DNA of 64,000 bases from Macrobrachium rosenbergii (Eukaryota; Arthropoda; Malacostraca; Decapoda; Palaemonidae). Numbering within the stretch: position 1 is the first letter of the stretch; every line of letters begins with the position of its first letter. The stretch spans positions 21,182,289 to 21,246,288 of the forward strand of contig NC_089792.1 in the NCBI RefSeq assembly GCF_040412425.1, written 5' to 3'. Position numbers and translations under genes: made by a program. The notes below the pieces were generated by a model, which was not told the DNA's origin, ran no database searches, and worked only from the letters and a program-made list of their open reading frames with translations. Below are positions 1 to 12,296 of this stretch, one piece after another.

Positions 1-212
1 TTTACGAAATGTATTAAATTATCATATTTTTTTAATTTTCTAATAACTGATTTCTTCTTTCTGTATTTCCCATTATCATCTGTTGGTTCTTTCAAATGAA
101 CACCTTAATATTCTTTGGGAGCTTGAATTTCAAGTCAGTGGCTCCTGTGAGCTTGTTCTATTTGAATAGGGTTCATCTTCTGAATAATGATGATAATAAT
201 AAAATGATAATA
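1..212 (+). mobile_element. 3' end of a LINE (jockey/CR1-like), truncated by the window edge
   Basis: About 190 bases match, with scattered differences, the segment at about 23505-23672 that follows a recognisable LINE reverse-transcriptase remnant. Shared landmarks in the same order are a TTTCTAATAA block, CTTTCTGTAT, an AAATGAACACC block, the stretch TGAATTTCAAGTCAGTGGC and GAATAGGGTTCATCT. The copy ends in a TAA/TGA-type simple tail (about 182-212), as many LINE 3' ends do, so the element lies on the plus strand with its body off the left edge. No coding sequence is present. Basis: direct comparison of the two copies; the LINE assignment is carried over from the second copy. Confidence 0.75.
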
Positions 213-756
213 ATAGCCTGTAGATCTATTACTGAGAGTAGCAACAGCCTGAGTGCAGTGGAACTATAAGTCATTAAGAGCGTCCCATTAGTGAACAGTG
301 TATAATAGCCTGTGGTTCTTAGCACTGAAAAGGAAGACTGGTGATCCTGAGGTGATGTAACTGCATGATGCCGAGAGTTTTGCCTGGAGTGTGATGGGAA
401 GATACCTGTGCAAATGAGGAACTTACTGTGAGTTGTAGTGTCCAGAGTCTGGAAAACAGACAACGATCTCAGTGACGATGACGGAATAATCATGTCATTT
501 GACGGGGAGTTGTGATTATTAAGAAGCAAATACGGAAGCAAACAGGAAAGCCTAAATAATCATGGATAAAGGTAAAAACCAAAACAATACCGGATAGCAA
601 AACGTTACATATAAACCTTAATGAAAATGGAAACGCTAATGGTACTACTTAGCTGTAATAATAGCGGCTGGTATTCATTGGTAGTTACCCATTCAGTTAC
701 TGAAAAATTCAAAACCCAAAGTTGCTCGGTCGGCCTCTCTGTGATTGGAAGGTCAG

Positions 757-757
<1 letters not shown>
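213..757. other. Unassigned sequence
   Basis: No recognisable gene or repeat. The 122-residue open frame on the minus strand (173-541) overlaps the LINE tail and shows no known domain; I regard it as chance. Confidence 0.5.
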
Positions 758-834
<77 letters not shown>

Positions 835-862
835 TTGTGTGTGTGTGTGAGAGAGAGAGAGA
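758..862. repeat. Compound microsatellite (AT)n-(GT)n-(GA)n
   Basis: About 72 bases of uninterrupted AT dinucleotides, then short GT (836-849) and GA (849-862) runs. The TA-to-TG-to-GA succession recurs at several other loci in the window. Confidence 0.95.
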
Positions 863-3600
863 ATTTTGAATTCCATTTTAATTCGCTGCCAAATTATTAT
901 TAGACTTCGTATTGTACATTTTGTTGGCCACTTTCATTTCTTTCCTTTTTATTACTGTTTGGTATTTTTCCCAGCTGACCCTTTAGAAACGTAACAAAAA
1001 TATTCAGCTTTCGCTTCGCTTTGATAGCTAGTTTAAAGTTGCAATCTTTCTTTTTTTTAATAATAGTAAAGAATTTTACTGTTCTGTTATGTAAACTGTT
1101 TTTGGTTTCCAGTTTTGTGGAGCATAAAACGGTGGATGTACGGTAGCTGAGTTTTTCTGCTTTCCTGTCGTTTTTATTAAGATTAAACGACCTCCTTACT
1201 CTGCCTTTAAAGTCCCTTAAAAAGAAATACATACACACATACAACAAACTATTTCCGACCGATTCTAATGCAGCTGAGACCATCTTTGAATATGAAGCGT
1301 CTATATTATTTTCTTTTTATGCAAAGTATTTACCACCATAAATCATTTGCATATTATCTACGAGTTATGATTTTTTAACAGATATACTCATTTGAAAGGC
1401 ACCTTAAGATTAGTCTTGCTAGTGTTTGTGTGTGTGCGCGAGTGCAAGGGTATTAAACGGAAGTCGTAAAAGAAAATTTTAAACTTTGAGCAAACTCCCA
1501 GTGTTTTAATTGTTGACAAAAATCATTTGTGTGTGGAAAGAGGAATAACTGGAAATACGCCAAACACTTTAGCCCCCGAGGTCCTTGAGGGAAACCCCCT
1601 CATGGTGGCATGGCTTTGCAATGTTTATGACGTCTGAGATCTGCAAGACTTCAGTGTTAGGTAAAGTTGACCGGGGTTTGTTCAAGCCAGAGACCTGATG
1701 AAAAGGGAAGCAATTCTCTTCAATCGTTTTTAGAATCCTTATTGATGGGAATAATTTTCCTTGAGCAAGTTAATCAATTTGCATTTCAGTTTATGATCAA
1801 ATATACGAGGCCAGAACTTGCTAGATGCCCCTCTAAATGGAAGGCTTCTCGAGTTATTGTCCGATAACTAAGTCTCCAGTCACTGTTTTTAAGCAGTGAT
1901 AAACAACTCGATTTCCAGTGGAAGATCATTGTTAAAATTAATTTCGTCACCGGAATTCTAGACGCGCAGGATATAGAAATGACCTCCTTTACATTGAGAG
2001 CGATGTAGCGCAGACGTGGAGACTTCGAATAGAAATTTAATTAATCACTTCTTTGTTGAGGAGCGAAGGATACCAATTTAGGAAGAGACGTCTGTTGAAT
2101 GGTTTGGGTCATGTATTGTGCAGACCCAGCGGCTTAATCCTGATCTGAAATGACGTTAAAGCCTGTAGAGAAACCGCCTCGTTTGGTCGTGAAACTGACT
2201 GAGTGATATCTTGTTCGTTCGTGGTCCTAGACATCACTTTGTTTTTATATGGTTAGTAAAGCACTGGAAACTTAGTGCACCCGAGAAAAACATTACGTCT
2301 TGGTCGTTTTACGTCTGTTTTATTTTCTCTCAGCTCTGCGTTTTATCGTAAAAACTTACGGGTAACCGTTCCAGAGAACCCAGTGCCTTTCGCCTGCCGA
2401 AATTATCGTAAAAGAGTTTATGTGAGTGTAAGCTTACCCAAGAGCATCAAGGAATTTGAAGCACTTGATCAAAGCAAATTTTAAAAATGTCAACTCCATT
2501 TCCTAGCAAATGTTTCTTTAACCTTCACATCACTAAGGTACATTAGATTATTTTTATGGTCATGTAATTTTTATATTTTCTATCCTGAAAATAGTTAACG
2601 TCCTGGTTTTTTTTTATTTTACATCCTAAAAATGGTTAACTTGCTTTGTATGATCAGTATTAGCTAATGTGTGCATGTATCTGCAACATGTTTCATGTTA
2701 TTTACGTTTTTGTTTGTGTGTTATTTACTGGTTGGGATTAAAGTTGTTATGAGTATTTTTGTTTGCAAAGACGTCAGTTAGTTATTGTTGTTGAGGATCC
2801 CCGAGATACATCTCAGATTTTTCTCTGAACAACTTGGCATGAAAGAAGAGGAAGAAGACGACAGAAATAGAGGAAGAGGAAGAAGAAGAGGACAAGAGAA
2901 AAAGTGTAATTCATTTCGTTTTAAATTAGGAGACATACGTAAGTCGAAGTTTTAATTTGCTGGAACTCTGGGAAATTGGAAAAGTTTATCTCCCGAAGAG
3001 ATGTTTTGGTGAAGCTCGGTCTGTGAGGCGCGTCCCTTTCGCCAGATCTGTCTCTCACACGTTTCGGCTCTGAGGTGAAATTGAGCTGACAGAGGAGCGC
3101 CCGAGTGAAGAGAAACTTCACTTATTAAAGCATTTGTAAGACAAGCATCCCCCCACCACAAGCATGAGCGAGAGAACTGTTCCGTGTTTGCGGAAGATAT
3201 TTTTCTTGTGCGTGTGGGATGAAATGGAGGAGGAGGAAGTTACTCCCTCCTCGGTATTCTGGAGGCATTGTATCCACGAAAATTAAGCCCTCGTTCACTA
3301 GATATGTAGCTACAACTCTACCACAGGGCGTTCGAATTTCTGCTTTTTTTGTCGCCAGTGAAGTCTTCTATTTTTAATTTTGTTTCGTTCTGTTTGACTA
3401 CTTTTTTGTTATCGTAGTTTGAGGTTTAGCTTTTTATTGAGTCAACATAGACATTCCATTTTTATTCACATAACTCTATTCTATAATTGTATATATTGTG
3501 AATATTGTAATAATTTATTAATTGTTATTGTATGTTAATTGTATGCTGATAGCATTTTATGGTGGTACTCCAAACATCCCTATAAATATGGACCAGTTAT
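863..3600. other. Long unassigned non-coding stretch
   Basis: No gene is supported; open frames are short and none shows a domain. The only structure noted is a purine-rich GAAGAG-type tract at about 2838-2905. The frames at 2275-2484 (plus) and 2921-3161 (minus) are not repeat-derived but have no recognisable similarity. Confidence 0.5.
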
Positions 3601-3649
3601 ACACACACACACTATATATATGTGTGTGTATGTATATACACACACACAT

Positions 3650-3725
<76 letters not shown>
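3601..3725. repeat. Compound microsatellite (AC)n/(TG)n-(TA)n
   Basis: Alternating AC and TG runs (3601-3650) lead into about 70 bases of TA repeat. Open frames of 81-94 residues on both strands here are translations of the repeat (YIYI or HTHT patterns). Confidence 0.95.
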
Positions 3726-3726
<1 letters not shown>

Positions 3727-4698
3727 TCTCGAAATCGGAAGAACAGCTGTATTTTACTCGTGGTATGGACGGTCTTGCATCACTATGGTATTCCCGTTGA
3801 ATATGTAATGCTAATTGAATGTATCCATGAACGAAGCACATCCAAATTTTATTTTTGCAGTAAATAATGGTAGAATTTATAGTGAGTAGATTGTTAAGAC
3901 ATTGGAGTGTTTAGATTGCTGTAAGGAGAGAACGTTGACAGATTGAATATGTAGAGGCTGTCTTAATCAGCAAAAGTGCCACAGATTTGCAAAGCTTGCT
4001 GAGGAATGTTGCATCACAAAACCAGAGAGATGGGATTCAGGGTAAATCTAAGTAAAATCAAAATAATGAGGTCAGAGCGTGCACATAGGGTTGTAATTAC
4101 ACTAGACAGAGAAATGTTTAGGTTCAATGATGTCTAACAGGTTTGCCTGTGTTTGAATTTAGTGGAAGACTAAACAGAAAAATGAAGCTGTGGGAGTACT
4201 TGAGTGAAATTTTGTTATCAAATAGTCAGAAGTTACACACAAAAGAGAGTATATGTTGTTCCAGTACGATCTGTATTGCTATACAAAAGATTTTGTCGAG
4301 TTAAGAATAAAACTTTGAGAAGAATATGTTTTGTCATATGGCAGGCTTAGAGTGAAAAGCGATGCCATAAAAGAAAATGACCGAAGTTCATATGTAGGTG
4401 AGGGAAAAATAAAAGGGAGATAGGGATGATGTAGATAGAATAGCACGTGATAGTATTTCGTGGGCTCCTGGGCCTACCAGAAGAGGTCGATGAGAAGAAT
4501 GAGATGGCAGGCTGGAGGTGAGTGGAGATTTTTGGAAGACAAAGCATAGCAAAGATGTGAGTGGCAGAATTTCACTTGGTTTCTCATGGTGGGTGGCAAT
4601 GATTGTATTTATGTTATTCCTTTACCTGTAACAGGTTAAATGTCAGTTTCACGGAAAAGTTCTTTACAACTGCAGATGCAATTGCTCCCATTATAAAT
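3726..4698. other. Unassigned sequence
   Basis: Nothing recognised. It ends at the target-site duplication of the SINE that follows. Confidence 0.5.
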
Positions 4699-5010
4699 GG
4701 TATAAGGAGTAAAAGTTAAGTGTACCTTAGTTTAACCAGACCACTGAGCTGATTAACAGCTCTCCTAGGGCTGGCCCGAAGAATTAGACTTATTTTACGT
4801 GGCTAAGAACCAATTGGTTACCTAGCAACGGGACCTCCAGCTTATTGTGGAATCCGAACCACCTTATACCGAGAAATGAATTTCTATCGTCAGAAATAAA
4901 TTCCTCTAATTCTTCATTGGCCGGCCGGAGACTCAAACTCGGGCCTAGCAGAGTGCCAGCCGAGAACTCTACCGACTCGTCCAACGAGGAACTAAAGGTT
5001 TAAGGAGTAA
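4699..5010 (-). mobile_element. tRNA-derived SINE, copy 1, with target-site duplication
   Basis: Body 4713-4996 on the minus strand. Read 5' to 3' on that strand it begins with a tRNA-like head: an A-box-like TGGACGAGTCGGTAGAG, then a B-box-like GAGTTTGAGTCTCC. A SINE body follows that is shared with the copy at 9.2-9.5 kb (AGGAATTTATTTCTG, AACCAATTGGTTCTTAGCC, CAGCTCAGTGGTCTGGT). Flanking direct repeats at 4699-4712 and 4997-5010 match at 13 of 14 positions around TAAGGAGTAA, which marks a retroposition event. The tail toward 4713 is short and not poly(A). Such heads carry internal RNA polymerase III promoters; whether this copy is transcribed cannot be seen. The 64-residue minus-strand frame at 4790-4984 is not a gene. 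Confidence 0.9.
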
Positions 5011-6649
5011 TGATTCACTATTTGCCTTTGGGTGTATTAAAAACAAAGAAAGTGTTTATAGCTGAGTAGGGACACATGAGAAAAACCCCTTTTTAAATGC
5101 GACGATAAATTCGTCCACTCTGTTAAGGAGGCCGTTGTATTTGTCTGATATCGTGGATATCGGGTGGAAGTCGAGCACTTGTGAGAAAATGTTCTGCCGC
5201 TCCTTTACCCTGTTCAGTTAAAAAATTGTGGAATTTTTTGCCCTTCTCTGTTTTTCCTGGACCATTTTTTCTACATCCCTTTAAGAGACTAAGCTACGAT
5301 TTGGCCAGCCTTGTCTCTCTCATTCCTTCACCATCAGGATAATGTCAGCCAAACTTAATTTCGGAGCAAAAACATAGCGTTATCTGAAAATAATTTTTGT
5401 TTTCACTTATGGAAGTCCTTAAGTATGGAGGAACAGTTATGTTTCATTTTTGTATAAAATTGAAGCTTAAGCGAATAGACACACTCCATACAATTTCATA
5501 TGTACTTGTTGCTTTTTAAACTTTAGGGGTTTTATAATCACTGAAAAAATTACGTTAGAAGGACTACCTATCCTACTCCTACTATACTCTTAAATAATTT
5601 TTGAAAAATTGTCGGTTTGGGTGAACATTTATAACACAAGTAATTTACGTGTTTTAAAAGACATGAGACCTTCACTCTTACACGATATTGAAGCTTTCAG
5701 TCTGGCAAAGTATCGACAACAATTTTATATGCAATTGGGAAGACACCATAATTGTCTTGTGTATTGTTTCATGTTATAATTATTCCGTGTTGGTCCATGC
5801 AAATATTGATGTTCTTTCCCATGTATGTATAATGGAATTCTCTGGTAATCAGATTGAACGAAAATCATTTCAGACTACCGAAGTCTGCAAAGGCATTTAT
5901 GAGATGATATCTACAAACAAAACAACAGGGAAATGACTAAAAGCCAAAGCATTACAAGCAAAAATAAAATACGTCCCTGAAAAAATGATCTGGAAGTCTC
6001 ATCACGCGATTAAAAATAAGTTCGCATTTTCCTTTTTTCATGAACGTGACTTCAAAGCTATGCTGCAGACTTGAGATTTTGAGGGAAAATAAAAGGTGGC
6101 TTTTTATTTCCTTTTGTTAAAAAAAAAAAAAGGCTGAAACGTTTTGCAACTTATACGAGGATGAGAGAATGGCTTAACTTCTTCCTTCGTCAGTTTTTTT
6201 TTTTTTTGTCCTTTTCTCAGTCATTTGCTAGAGAAAGGAAAGTTTTAACTATCCTTTTCTTTGATGATCTGGCCAATGGCTGCCTCCTTCGTGTCTTGTC
6301 ATTTCTTCTCCAAATAAACTTGATGAAAAGCAATAACTCCTCCAAAAGAAAACAGAATTCAAATAAAGATAATTAATGTTGAAACATATGCAAAAAAAGC
6401 TCCAGAATAATGCTGGAAATATCAAATTCAAGAAGTATGCATGTTTCGTCAAATTACATGAAAGCCTTTCAAATAAGAAGTTCGTCATTTAAGATACTTT
6501 AGTACGAAGTCCTTAGGAGATGTCAAAACTCTTAAAAAATCTTTTAAATGATATGAATGTATACAGTACATACATATTTTGGAATTTTCTGTCTTTATTA
6601 CTATGAATTTTTTGAACTTGAAGAAAATACTATATTGTGCTTAATTTCA

Positions 6650-6651
<2 letters not shown>
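5011..6651. other. Unassigned sequence
   Basis: No gene or dispersed repeat recognised. It contains only short homopolymers (an A-run near 6119-6131 and a T-run near 6196-6208). Confidence 0.5.
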
Positions 6652-6715
<64 letters not shown>

Positions 6716-6834
6716 ATGTATGTGTGTGTATGACCATATGTATATACATACATGCTCATCATATACTATTTAATTAAAGACTTTATGTTTATGCAAAATT
6801 TCAGATAAAGAACTACTTCGTTGCGTGTATGTAT

Positions 6835-6906
<72 letters not shown>

Positions 6907-6919
6907 TATATATATATAA
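6652..6919. repeat. Two (AT)n tracts with a (GT)n segment
   Basis: (AT)n at about 6652-6700, GT-rich to about 6735, about 100 bases of unique DNA, then an interrupted AT tract at about 6838-6919. Confidence 0.9.
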
Positions 6920-7327
6920 AAGATATTTTTCTCTCAGTAAAATACTTAAGTTTAAAACTAATTTAAAGCCGAATATTTTATGGCTAATTTTACTCAGACA
7001 TTTCAGTGATGTCTTGTTGCGAAAATTTCCCAGTTCTTTACTGACAGTTTTTCATATACTCAGGTTGCAACAACACAAGTTTTAAAACTGTTCTTTTTTT
7101 TCTATAGAGCTCTTGAGGATATTTCATCTCCGATAGTGGCAAATATTACTTTTTCTTTTTTTATTGATATAGCTTTTCTTTCTCTTTACAGGTAAGTGTT
7201 CCGGTATAAGAAATGGATTAAGGCAGCGTTTCTTGTAAGTTATCCTTGAAAATCCAGTGTTGCTTTAGTATCAGTCATTATCCATCAGGAATGGGAGGTA
7301 GTTAGGGAACTTTCTGTATTCGTGAAT
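6920..7327. other. Unassigned sequence
   Basis: Nothing recognised between two microsatellite clusters. Confidence 0.5.
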
Positions 7328-7465
7328 ATAAAACACACAGATACACATATACAATTACACACACAGACATGTTATATGTGTGTGTGTGCGTTGTGTGAAA
7401 ATATATATATACATATATATGTGTACATATATATATATTATATATAATATATATATATATGTATA

Positions 7466-7512
<47 letters not shown>

Positions 7513-7560
7513 TGTATATATATATATCTTTATATATATATATATGTATATTGTGTTGTG
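7328..7560. repeat. Compound AC/TG/TA microsatellite
   Basis: Mixed AC, TG and TA runs. The TA tract is interrupted by TACTGTA at 7510-7516, an interruption that recurs in other TA tracts of this window. Confidence 0.9.
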
Positions 7561-7601
7561 ATTGAATTTGTTTATCGTTCGTTTTGTTAAGATAAGATTA
7601 T

Positions 7602-7852
7602 GTAACAGATTTCCCCCATTCCTACGCTTCTCTTATAGCCTTACACAGTGAGTTCAGAGGTATATCCCGTTGGGCCTGGCTCCACGAACCTGGCCGAGAC
7701 CCACTTTACCAGGGATATGGCCCATATGATTTTATAAAAATTTATATTCCATGAGACGGGTTTGCTGTACTGATGAGAATATTCTTCTTATTACCTTATT
7801 CACAACTGTACTGTTTGCACAATTCTTGTGAATAAAGCGTCACGTCATTATT
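7602..7852 (+). mobile_element. Possible solo LTR of a retrotransposon
   Basis: A stretch of about 250 bases opens with TGTAACAG and closes with TTATTACA, giving the TG...CA ends and short inverted TGTAA/TTACA termini expected of an LTR. A GAATAAAG polyadenylation-like signal lies just before the right end (about 7831). I could not find matching flanking direct repeats, and no second LTR or internal coding region is in the window. Low confidence: the boundaries rest only on these short signals. Confidence 0.3.
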
Positions 7853-9162
7853 ACATTATCAGAACTTTCCTCCTCTTCCGTGACTAAATTTAGTTCATGT
7901 TTTATAGTTTTTATTTATTCATTAGGTTACTACCCTTGCTTTTAGTACTGTCTGTCTTTTGTGATAGGAATATTTTCTCAAGATTTTTTCGGTTCTAAAA
8001 ACAGGCCACGCCTGTTTATCAGTTTATCTTCTTGTCTCTTCCCCTACGCTTGTTTAGTCCCTTTGCCATGCATCTTTCAGTTAGTATCCTCGTTACTTTT
8101 AAAATTTTATGCCTCCTGCTAAATTTTCTCGAAATACTTCACCAGTACACGTTTATTTATTTAGTCGAATAACCACTGGAGGTGCATTTGTTCTCCCTCT
8201 CATTTTTGTCCAAAGCCTTAATGTTTATTCAAGAAACCATCTGCTGCCATCTTCCGTATCCCTTTATGTAACTTTTGCATATTACATTGTTGCGACGCCC
8301 TTTCATATTTTCGTCATCATCGCTTCCTTTAATTCCAATTTGTCCCCGTTTTATTTACAGTCTTTGCACTCAGTTTGTCGACTTTATGTGCAGCCTTGAA
8401 TAAAAAAAATATTCTGCTTTGAAGACTGAAAGATATTTTGGACGCAGACTAGATTTTAAAAGAGTGATTATACCACACATATTCGTCGAGGGGTCCTGCC
8501 CTCATCAGTCAATGACTGCTGTTTAGTGGGTTGTTGCAGTCGTGGCATTTGTTCAGTATTGAAATCTGTAGTTTTATAGTAAACTTCGTTACTCAAACAA
8601 CCTTGCTTTGGGTTTTCCTTTGTCACTTTCAGGTCCTCTAAAAAGAGCGTTAACATGAAACTGCACCATAACTCATAATACGCATACTTTCTCTGTGAAT
8701 AGTTCATTGTATATCGTTCGTGTCACCTTTCTTCTGGCAAATAGTTAACATGAATTCATATCAGTACAAGAGCCACCGATTTCTTCGCTTTTTTATATGC
8801 GGCCAGGACTCTTGCCGTCTTTTATTTCATCAGGTTAAGTTTCAGAAAGCATTGTTCCGTCACTCATCTTGAATCTCTTCCATCCGGAATATTCTACGGA
8901 CCTAAAAATTCTTCACCTTATCGATCTTCATCTTTTTATATTTGTACTCTGCTGGCATTTTTCCATTTACTCTTTTTTTTCGATAATTAGCCACTATTAT
9001 GATGATGAAACTGCGCATCAGGGGGTCCTTCCTTTCTAAAGCTCCATGAAAGCATAACGAGTTAATTCTAGCGGCACATGTATATTCCGTGTTCTATACG
9101 GATATTACCAGGCTTCGTTCCTAAAGAACATCCGTCCATCTTGCCATTTATCTATGCTTCAA
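7853..9162. other. Unassigned, T/C-rich stretch
   Basis: No gene supported. The minus strand resembles decayed LINE in composition, but no reverse-transcriptase motif could be aligned, so it is left unassigned. Confidence 0.4.
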
Positions 9163-9477
9163 TTTTTCTACAATATGCCAAGCCCTTCGTTGGGTGAGCC
9201 GGTAGAGCTGCGGACTGTCATTCGATGGGCCGGAGTTCAATTACCCGGCCTGCTGATGAAAAGTTAGAGGAATTTATTTCTGGTGATAGAAATTCATTTC
9301 TCGCTATAATGTGGTTCGGATTCACAATAAGCTGTAGGTCCCGTTGCTAAGTAACCAATTGGTTCTTAGCCACGTAAAATAAGTCTAATCCTTCGGGCCA
9401 GCCCTAGGAGAGCTGTGAATCAGCTCAGTGGTCTGGTAAAACTAAGGTCTACTTATCTTTTTTTCTACAATATGCCA
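9163..9477 (+). mobile_element. tRNA-derived SINE, copy 2, with perfect 18-bp target-site duplication
   Basis: Body about 9181-9459, plus strand. It is the same family as the minus-strand copy at 4.7-5.0 kb: the head has an A-box-like TGGGTGAGCCGGTAGAGC and a B-box-like GGAGTTCAATTACCC, followed by the shared body and the end CAGTGGTCTGGTAAAACTAAGG. The flanks carry the identical 18-mer TTTTTCTACAATATGCCA at 9163-9180 and 9460-9477. The perfect duplication argues for a younger insertion than copy 1. The B-box is slightly degenerate (TTCAATTAC), so polymerase III activity may be reduced. Confidence 0.92.
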
Positions 9478-9664
9478 CTCAGTGCACACTGTTGCATACC
9501 CATCATTAACTAGTGTACTGCATTCTTTAACTTCCCGGCGTTTCCTTCGACGTGAAATAACCTCAGCATCTAAACTCATCTCCTAATGTGGTCGTAAAAC
9601 AGTTTGTCTTTCATCTAAGGCAAGGCTCTCTGGACTTATCTATTATTCCGTCGTTTTGTAATCT

Positions 9665-10028
9665 TTTTATTTTTCTGTAAAAGAACACTGTTGTCTTTCC
9701 GTCCGCACTTTTTCTGTCCGCCCTCAGATCGTAAAAACTAGAAGCTGGAAGGCTGCAAATTGGTATGTTGATCATCCACCATCCAATCATCAAACTTACA
9801 AAATTGCAACCCACTAACCTCAGTAGTTTTTTTTTTATTTAAGGTTAAAGTTTGCCGTGGATCGTGCGTCTGGCAGCGCTTTCGGGAGGCGTTCAACTCC
9901 CCTTCACTCTAATGCATTTGGGGAGCAACTGAAGCTACCGGTTGTAGCTGATAGTTTTATACAGCATTATACGTTGTACAGAAAACTCAGTTGCGCAGAA
10001 GAAACTTCGACGCGTTTTTTACTTGTTT
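9665..10028 (+). repeat. Multi-hairpin dispersed repeat, copy A (short subtype)
   Basis: First of five copies. It has the family landmarks TCCGCACTTTTTCTGTCCGCC, the main foldback H2 (left arm 9732-9772, right arm 9786-9830, here decayed), ATCGTGCGTCTGGCA, and the 3' ACGTTGTACAGAAAACTC block with hairpin H4 (GCAGAAGAAACTTCGACGC, imperfect). It lacks H3. Its middle (about 9884-9945) diverges from the other copies where they read GGCCACCACCGGGCC. No flanking direct repeat is seen. Most decayed member; the 63-residue frame at 9857-10048 is chance. Confidence 0.85.
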
Positions 10029-11117
10029 GTATCCAGTTCCCTCATTAAAACACGTGTTCAGACATTTGAAATCAGTGCCTTAGAAAACTGGTGTCAAAAT
10101 TTTGCTTTCGCTTTCACGGCACAACTCTTGTTCAAATTTTTCATTCAGTCTCTTGCCACAACTCTTATTAAAATTTGTGTGTTCAGTCTCAGCAAAGTTC
10201 CTGTGCAGAATGCAAATCTCAAAAGTCATCCTATTAAGATCACAGTCTCTGTTTTCGTAAAATCTGAGAAAAACGTTTTCAACTGCGGCTTCTTGCAATT
10301 CCATAAGCAGCATGAAGCCACGCTAGAATTTGCAATTCTTTCTCATTCATTTGCGTATTAATATACTTTTCAGTTACATGTATATGTGTGTGTGAGAGAG
10401 AGAGCGACGTTTTTACTGAAAGTTTGCCGCAAAAACACATACACAGAAACCATACGAAAACGTACACAGGAATCATGCAGGTGGAAGGTGGTGTTCCTAG
10501 TAGTACTCTTTCACCCCCAACGTCTCCAATACCTTAGCATACCCTTCATTTCCGTGAATACATATTAGGGTGTCTAATCAACACGCTGTCGTCAGTCATT
10601 TTTTGCATACAAGAATAGGTTTGTAAATATGTAAATATGCTCGTTATTCTTGTTTATGGACACATATACGCTTATGATTGCGTATTTGTGCGCGACAAGC
10701 AGATCCTATAACAGATCTGACTTTATTTCATCATCCGTTTACTCGAGGAAAGTTGGAAGGTAACACCTCGATGGAAAGGGGTCGGTGGGGGTGGGAGAGG
10801 GAGAGACTTTTAGGTATATTAGATGAACCGCCTATTATACATGAGCTCCAATATCCAGTTACAATGGGAGCGTTTTAATTAACATACTGATGTTGCCAAC
10901 GATTAGGAAATGAGCGAACGAATATCGCGGTGGTTCGAGCTGCTAAAAACGCTTTCTGTTTTCATTATGGTAATGATTATTTTTGTGACTGATATTATTG
11001 AAGGTATCGAGACTATAATACTTGTAGTGCAGTTGTAATGAAAATGATCTTAAGACTTACCATCGTATTCATCTGTATTTATTTGGAATATCTATAATAT
11101 TAGTAATGATAATAGTG
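10029..11117. other. Unassigned sequence
   Basis: Nothing recognised. A 112-residue plus frame (10023-10361) starts in the tail of the hairpin repeat, has no known domain, and is opposed by an equally long minus frame; probably chance. A short GTGTGTGAGAGAGA run lies at about 10386-10402. Confidence 0.45.
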
Positions 11118-11580
11118 CTAATGTGCAAAATTATCGCCGTCGCTTCCAATGCAAATGGTTTTCTGTGCTTTCTCTAACCTAAGCCATCTCCATCTCACCG
11201 TCATCATTATGTCATCCACGTATGGGACTCTAATGGACTCCCTTATGGTATCATTTCTCGCTTTATCCTGCCACTTGCCTTCTTTTATTCTTCTTGAAGC
11301 TTTACTCTCAAAGTGGCAGGAGTTTATAGACCATACCATAGTTTATGTCCGTATAGCAATGGAGATCATAATGGCATAATGCACAATCTTTATCTTCTCA
11401 TGCTACTCGTATATCAGGCTATTTTATTTCCAAATCGTATTCAGCCTGCTATTTTTGCCAGTGGTCTTTTTTTTAGTCTTTCACTAAATTCAACCAAATA
11501 ATTACTTTATTGACTCCTTTTGCTCCTAAAGAGTTTAAACATTCGATCTCATTAATCTTGTCTCCATCTAGAGTTATTAC
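11118..11580 (-). pseudogene. LINE reverse-transcriptase C-terminal remnant
   Basis: On the minus strand, broken frames read in LINE order. First comes a segment like the post-palm region (TLDGDKINEIECLNSLGAKG, about 11515-11575), comparable to the GxxIxxVxxFKYLG region of non-LTR reverse transcriptases. Downstream, in the 73-residue frame 11118-11339, is RRIKEGKWQDKARNDTIRES followed by VRWRWL, which fits the 'LRRI..RWQDK..N..IR...RRWRWLGH' C-terminal pattern of the same enzymes. Stops and frameshifts separate the pieces and the catalytic YxDD region is missing, so this is a dead 5'-truncated fragment. Family resemblance is from memory of motif patterns; clade not assigned. Confidence 0.6.
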
Positions 11581-12071
11581 TGTATATTGCACTGTCCATT
11601 TTCGGTTTTTATTGCCACTGTATTTTATAGTTTTCTGAAGTCCGTCTCTCTAGATGTGTGACGCACTCTAAGAGGCGAGCTTTGTAAATCTGTGTGTTTT
11701 CTTGAATAAAACATCTGTGCATTCTAAGTCTGTCGGCTTTCTTATCGTTGCTCTAATAGAAACACTCTTTGATCTTCAAATATTTTGTCTTACTATAAAA
11801 TCCATTTGGAAGATGGAAAATTCAGTATTGATAATACACTCAAAATAACAACATTCATATACTGCACACTGTTTAATGATTTTCTACGATTTTAAGTTGT
11901 TTTTTAATTTTTCTACTGACTGTTCATACCAGTTTTTAACTTGTCACTGGGCTGCCTTATTGATTTATGAACTATTTTGAAATCCTGCAAATAAGAGACA
12001 TTATTTTAGGAATATATGGACCTTCTTTTTCTTTTTAATCGATAGATATTTATTTCTACTGATGTTGGTAT
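11581..12071. other. Unassigned sequence
   Basis: Nothing recognised; contains an isolated AATAAA-type motif near 11705. Confidence 0.45.
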
Positions 12072-12118
12072 ATGTATATATATATATATATATATATAAT
12101 GAAAGTGTGTTTAACGAC

Positions 12119-12205
<87 letters not shown>

Positions 12206-12219
12206 ATGAGGTCGTTAAC
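12072..12219. repeat. TA tracts; the second is bracketed by a unique inverted repeat
   Basis: A short TA tract (12072-12100) precedes a long one (about 12122-12193 plus a TG run). The long tract sits inside an inverted repeat of unique sequence: TTAACGACCTCATA at about 12111-12124 and its complement TATGAGGTCGTTAA at about 12205-12218. The whole can fold into one long hairpin. Confidence 0.9.
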
Positions 12220-12228
12220 CACTGTTTT

Positions 12229-12252
12229 ATAAAATATTTTCTCGCAGTTGAG

Positions 12253-12296
<44 letters not shown>

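Noticed and set aside
3522..3867. Several overlapping 80-94-residue frames rich in YIYI, HTHT and CVCV
   Set aside because: Direct translations of the TA, AC and TG microsatellite on both strands. The same holds for the frames at 12001, 13820, 16652, 20209, 30808, 34647, 37295-37790, 41749, 45871, 53104, 55231, 59314 and 61536.
4760..4992. tRNA gene (A- and B-box-like sequences)
   Set aside because: Continuous with a SINE body and flanked by a target duplication; the head does not have a full tRNA cloverleaf. The same reasoning applies to the copy at 9186.
7860..9160. Decayed LINE on the minus strand
   Set aside because: A Lys/Glu-rich reading is suggestive of a linker region, but no block motif could be placed with confidence.
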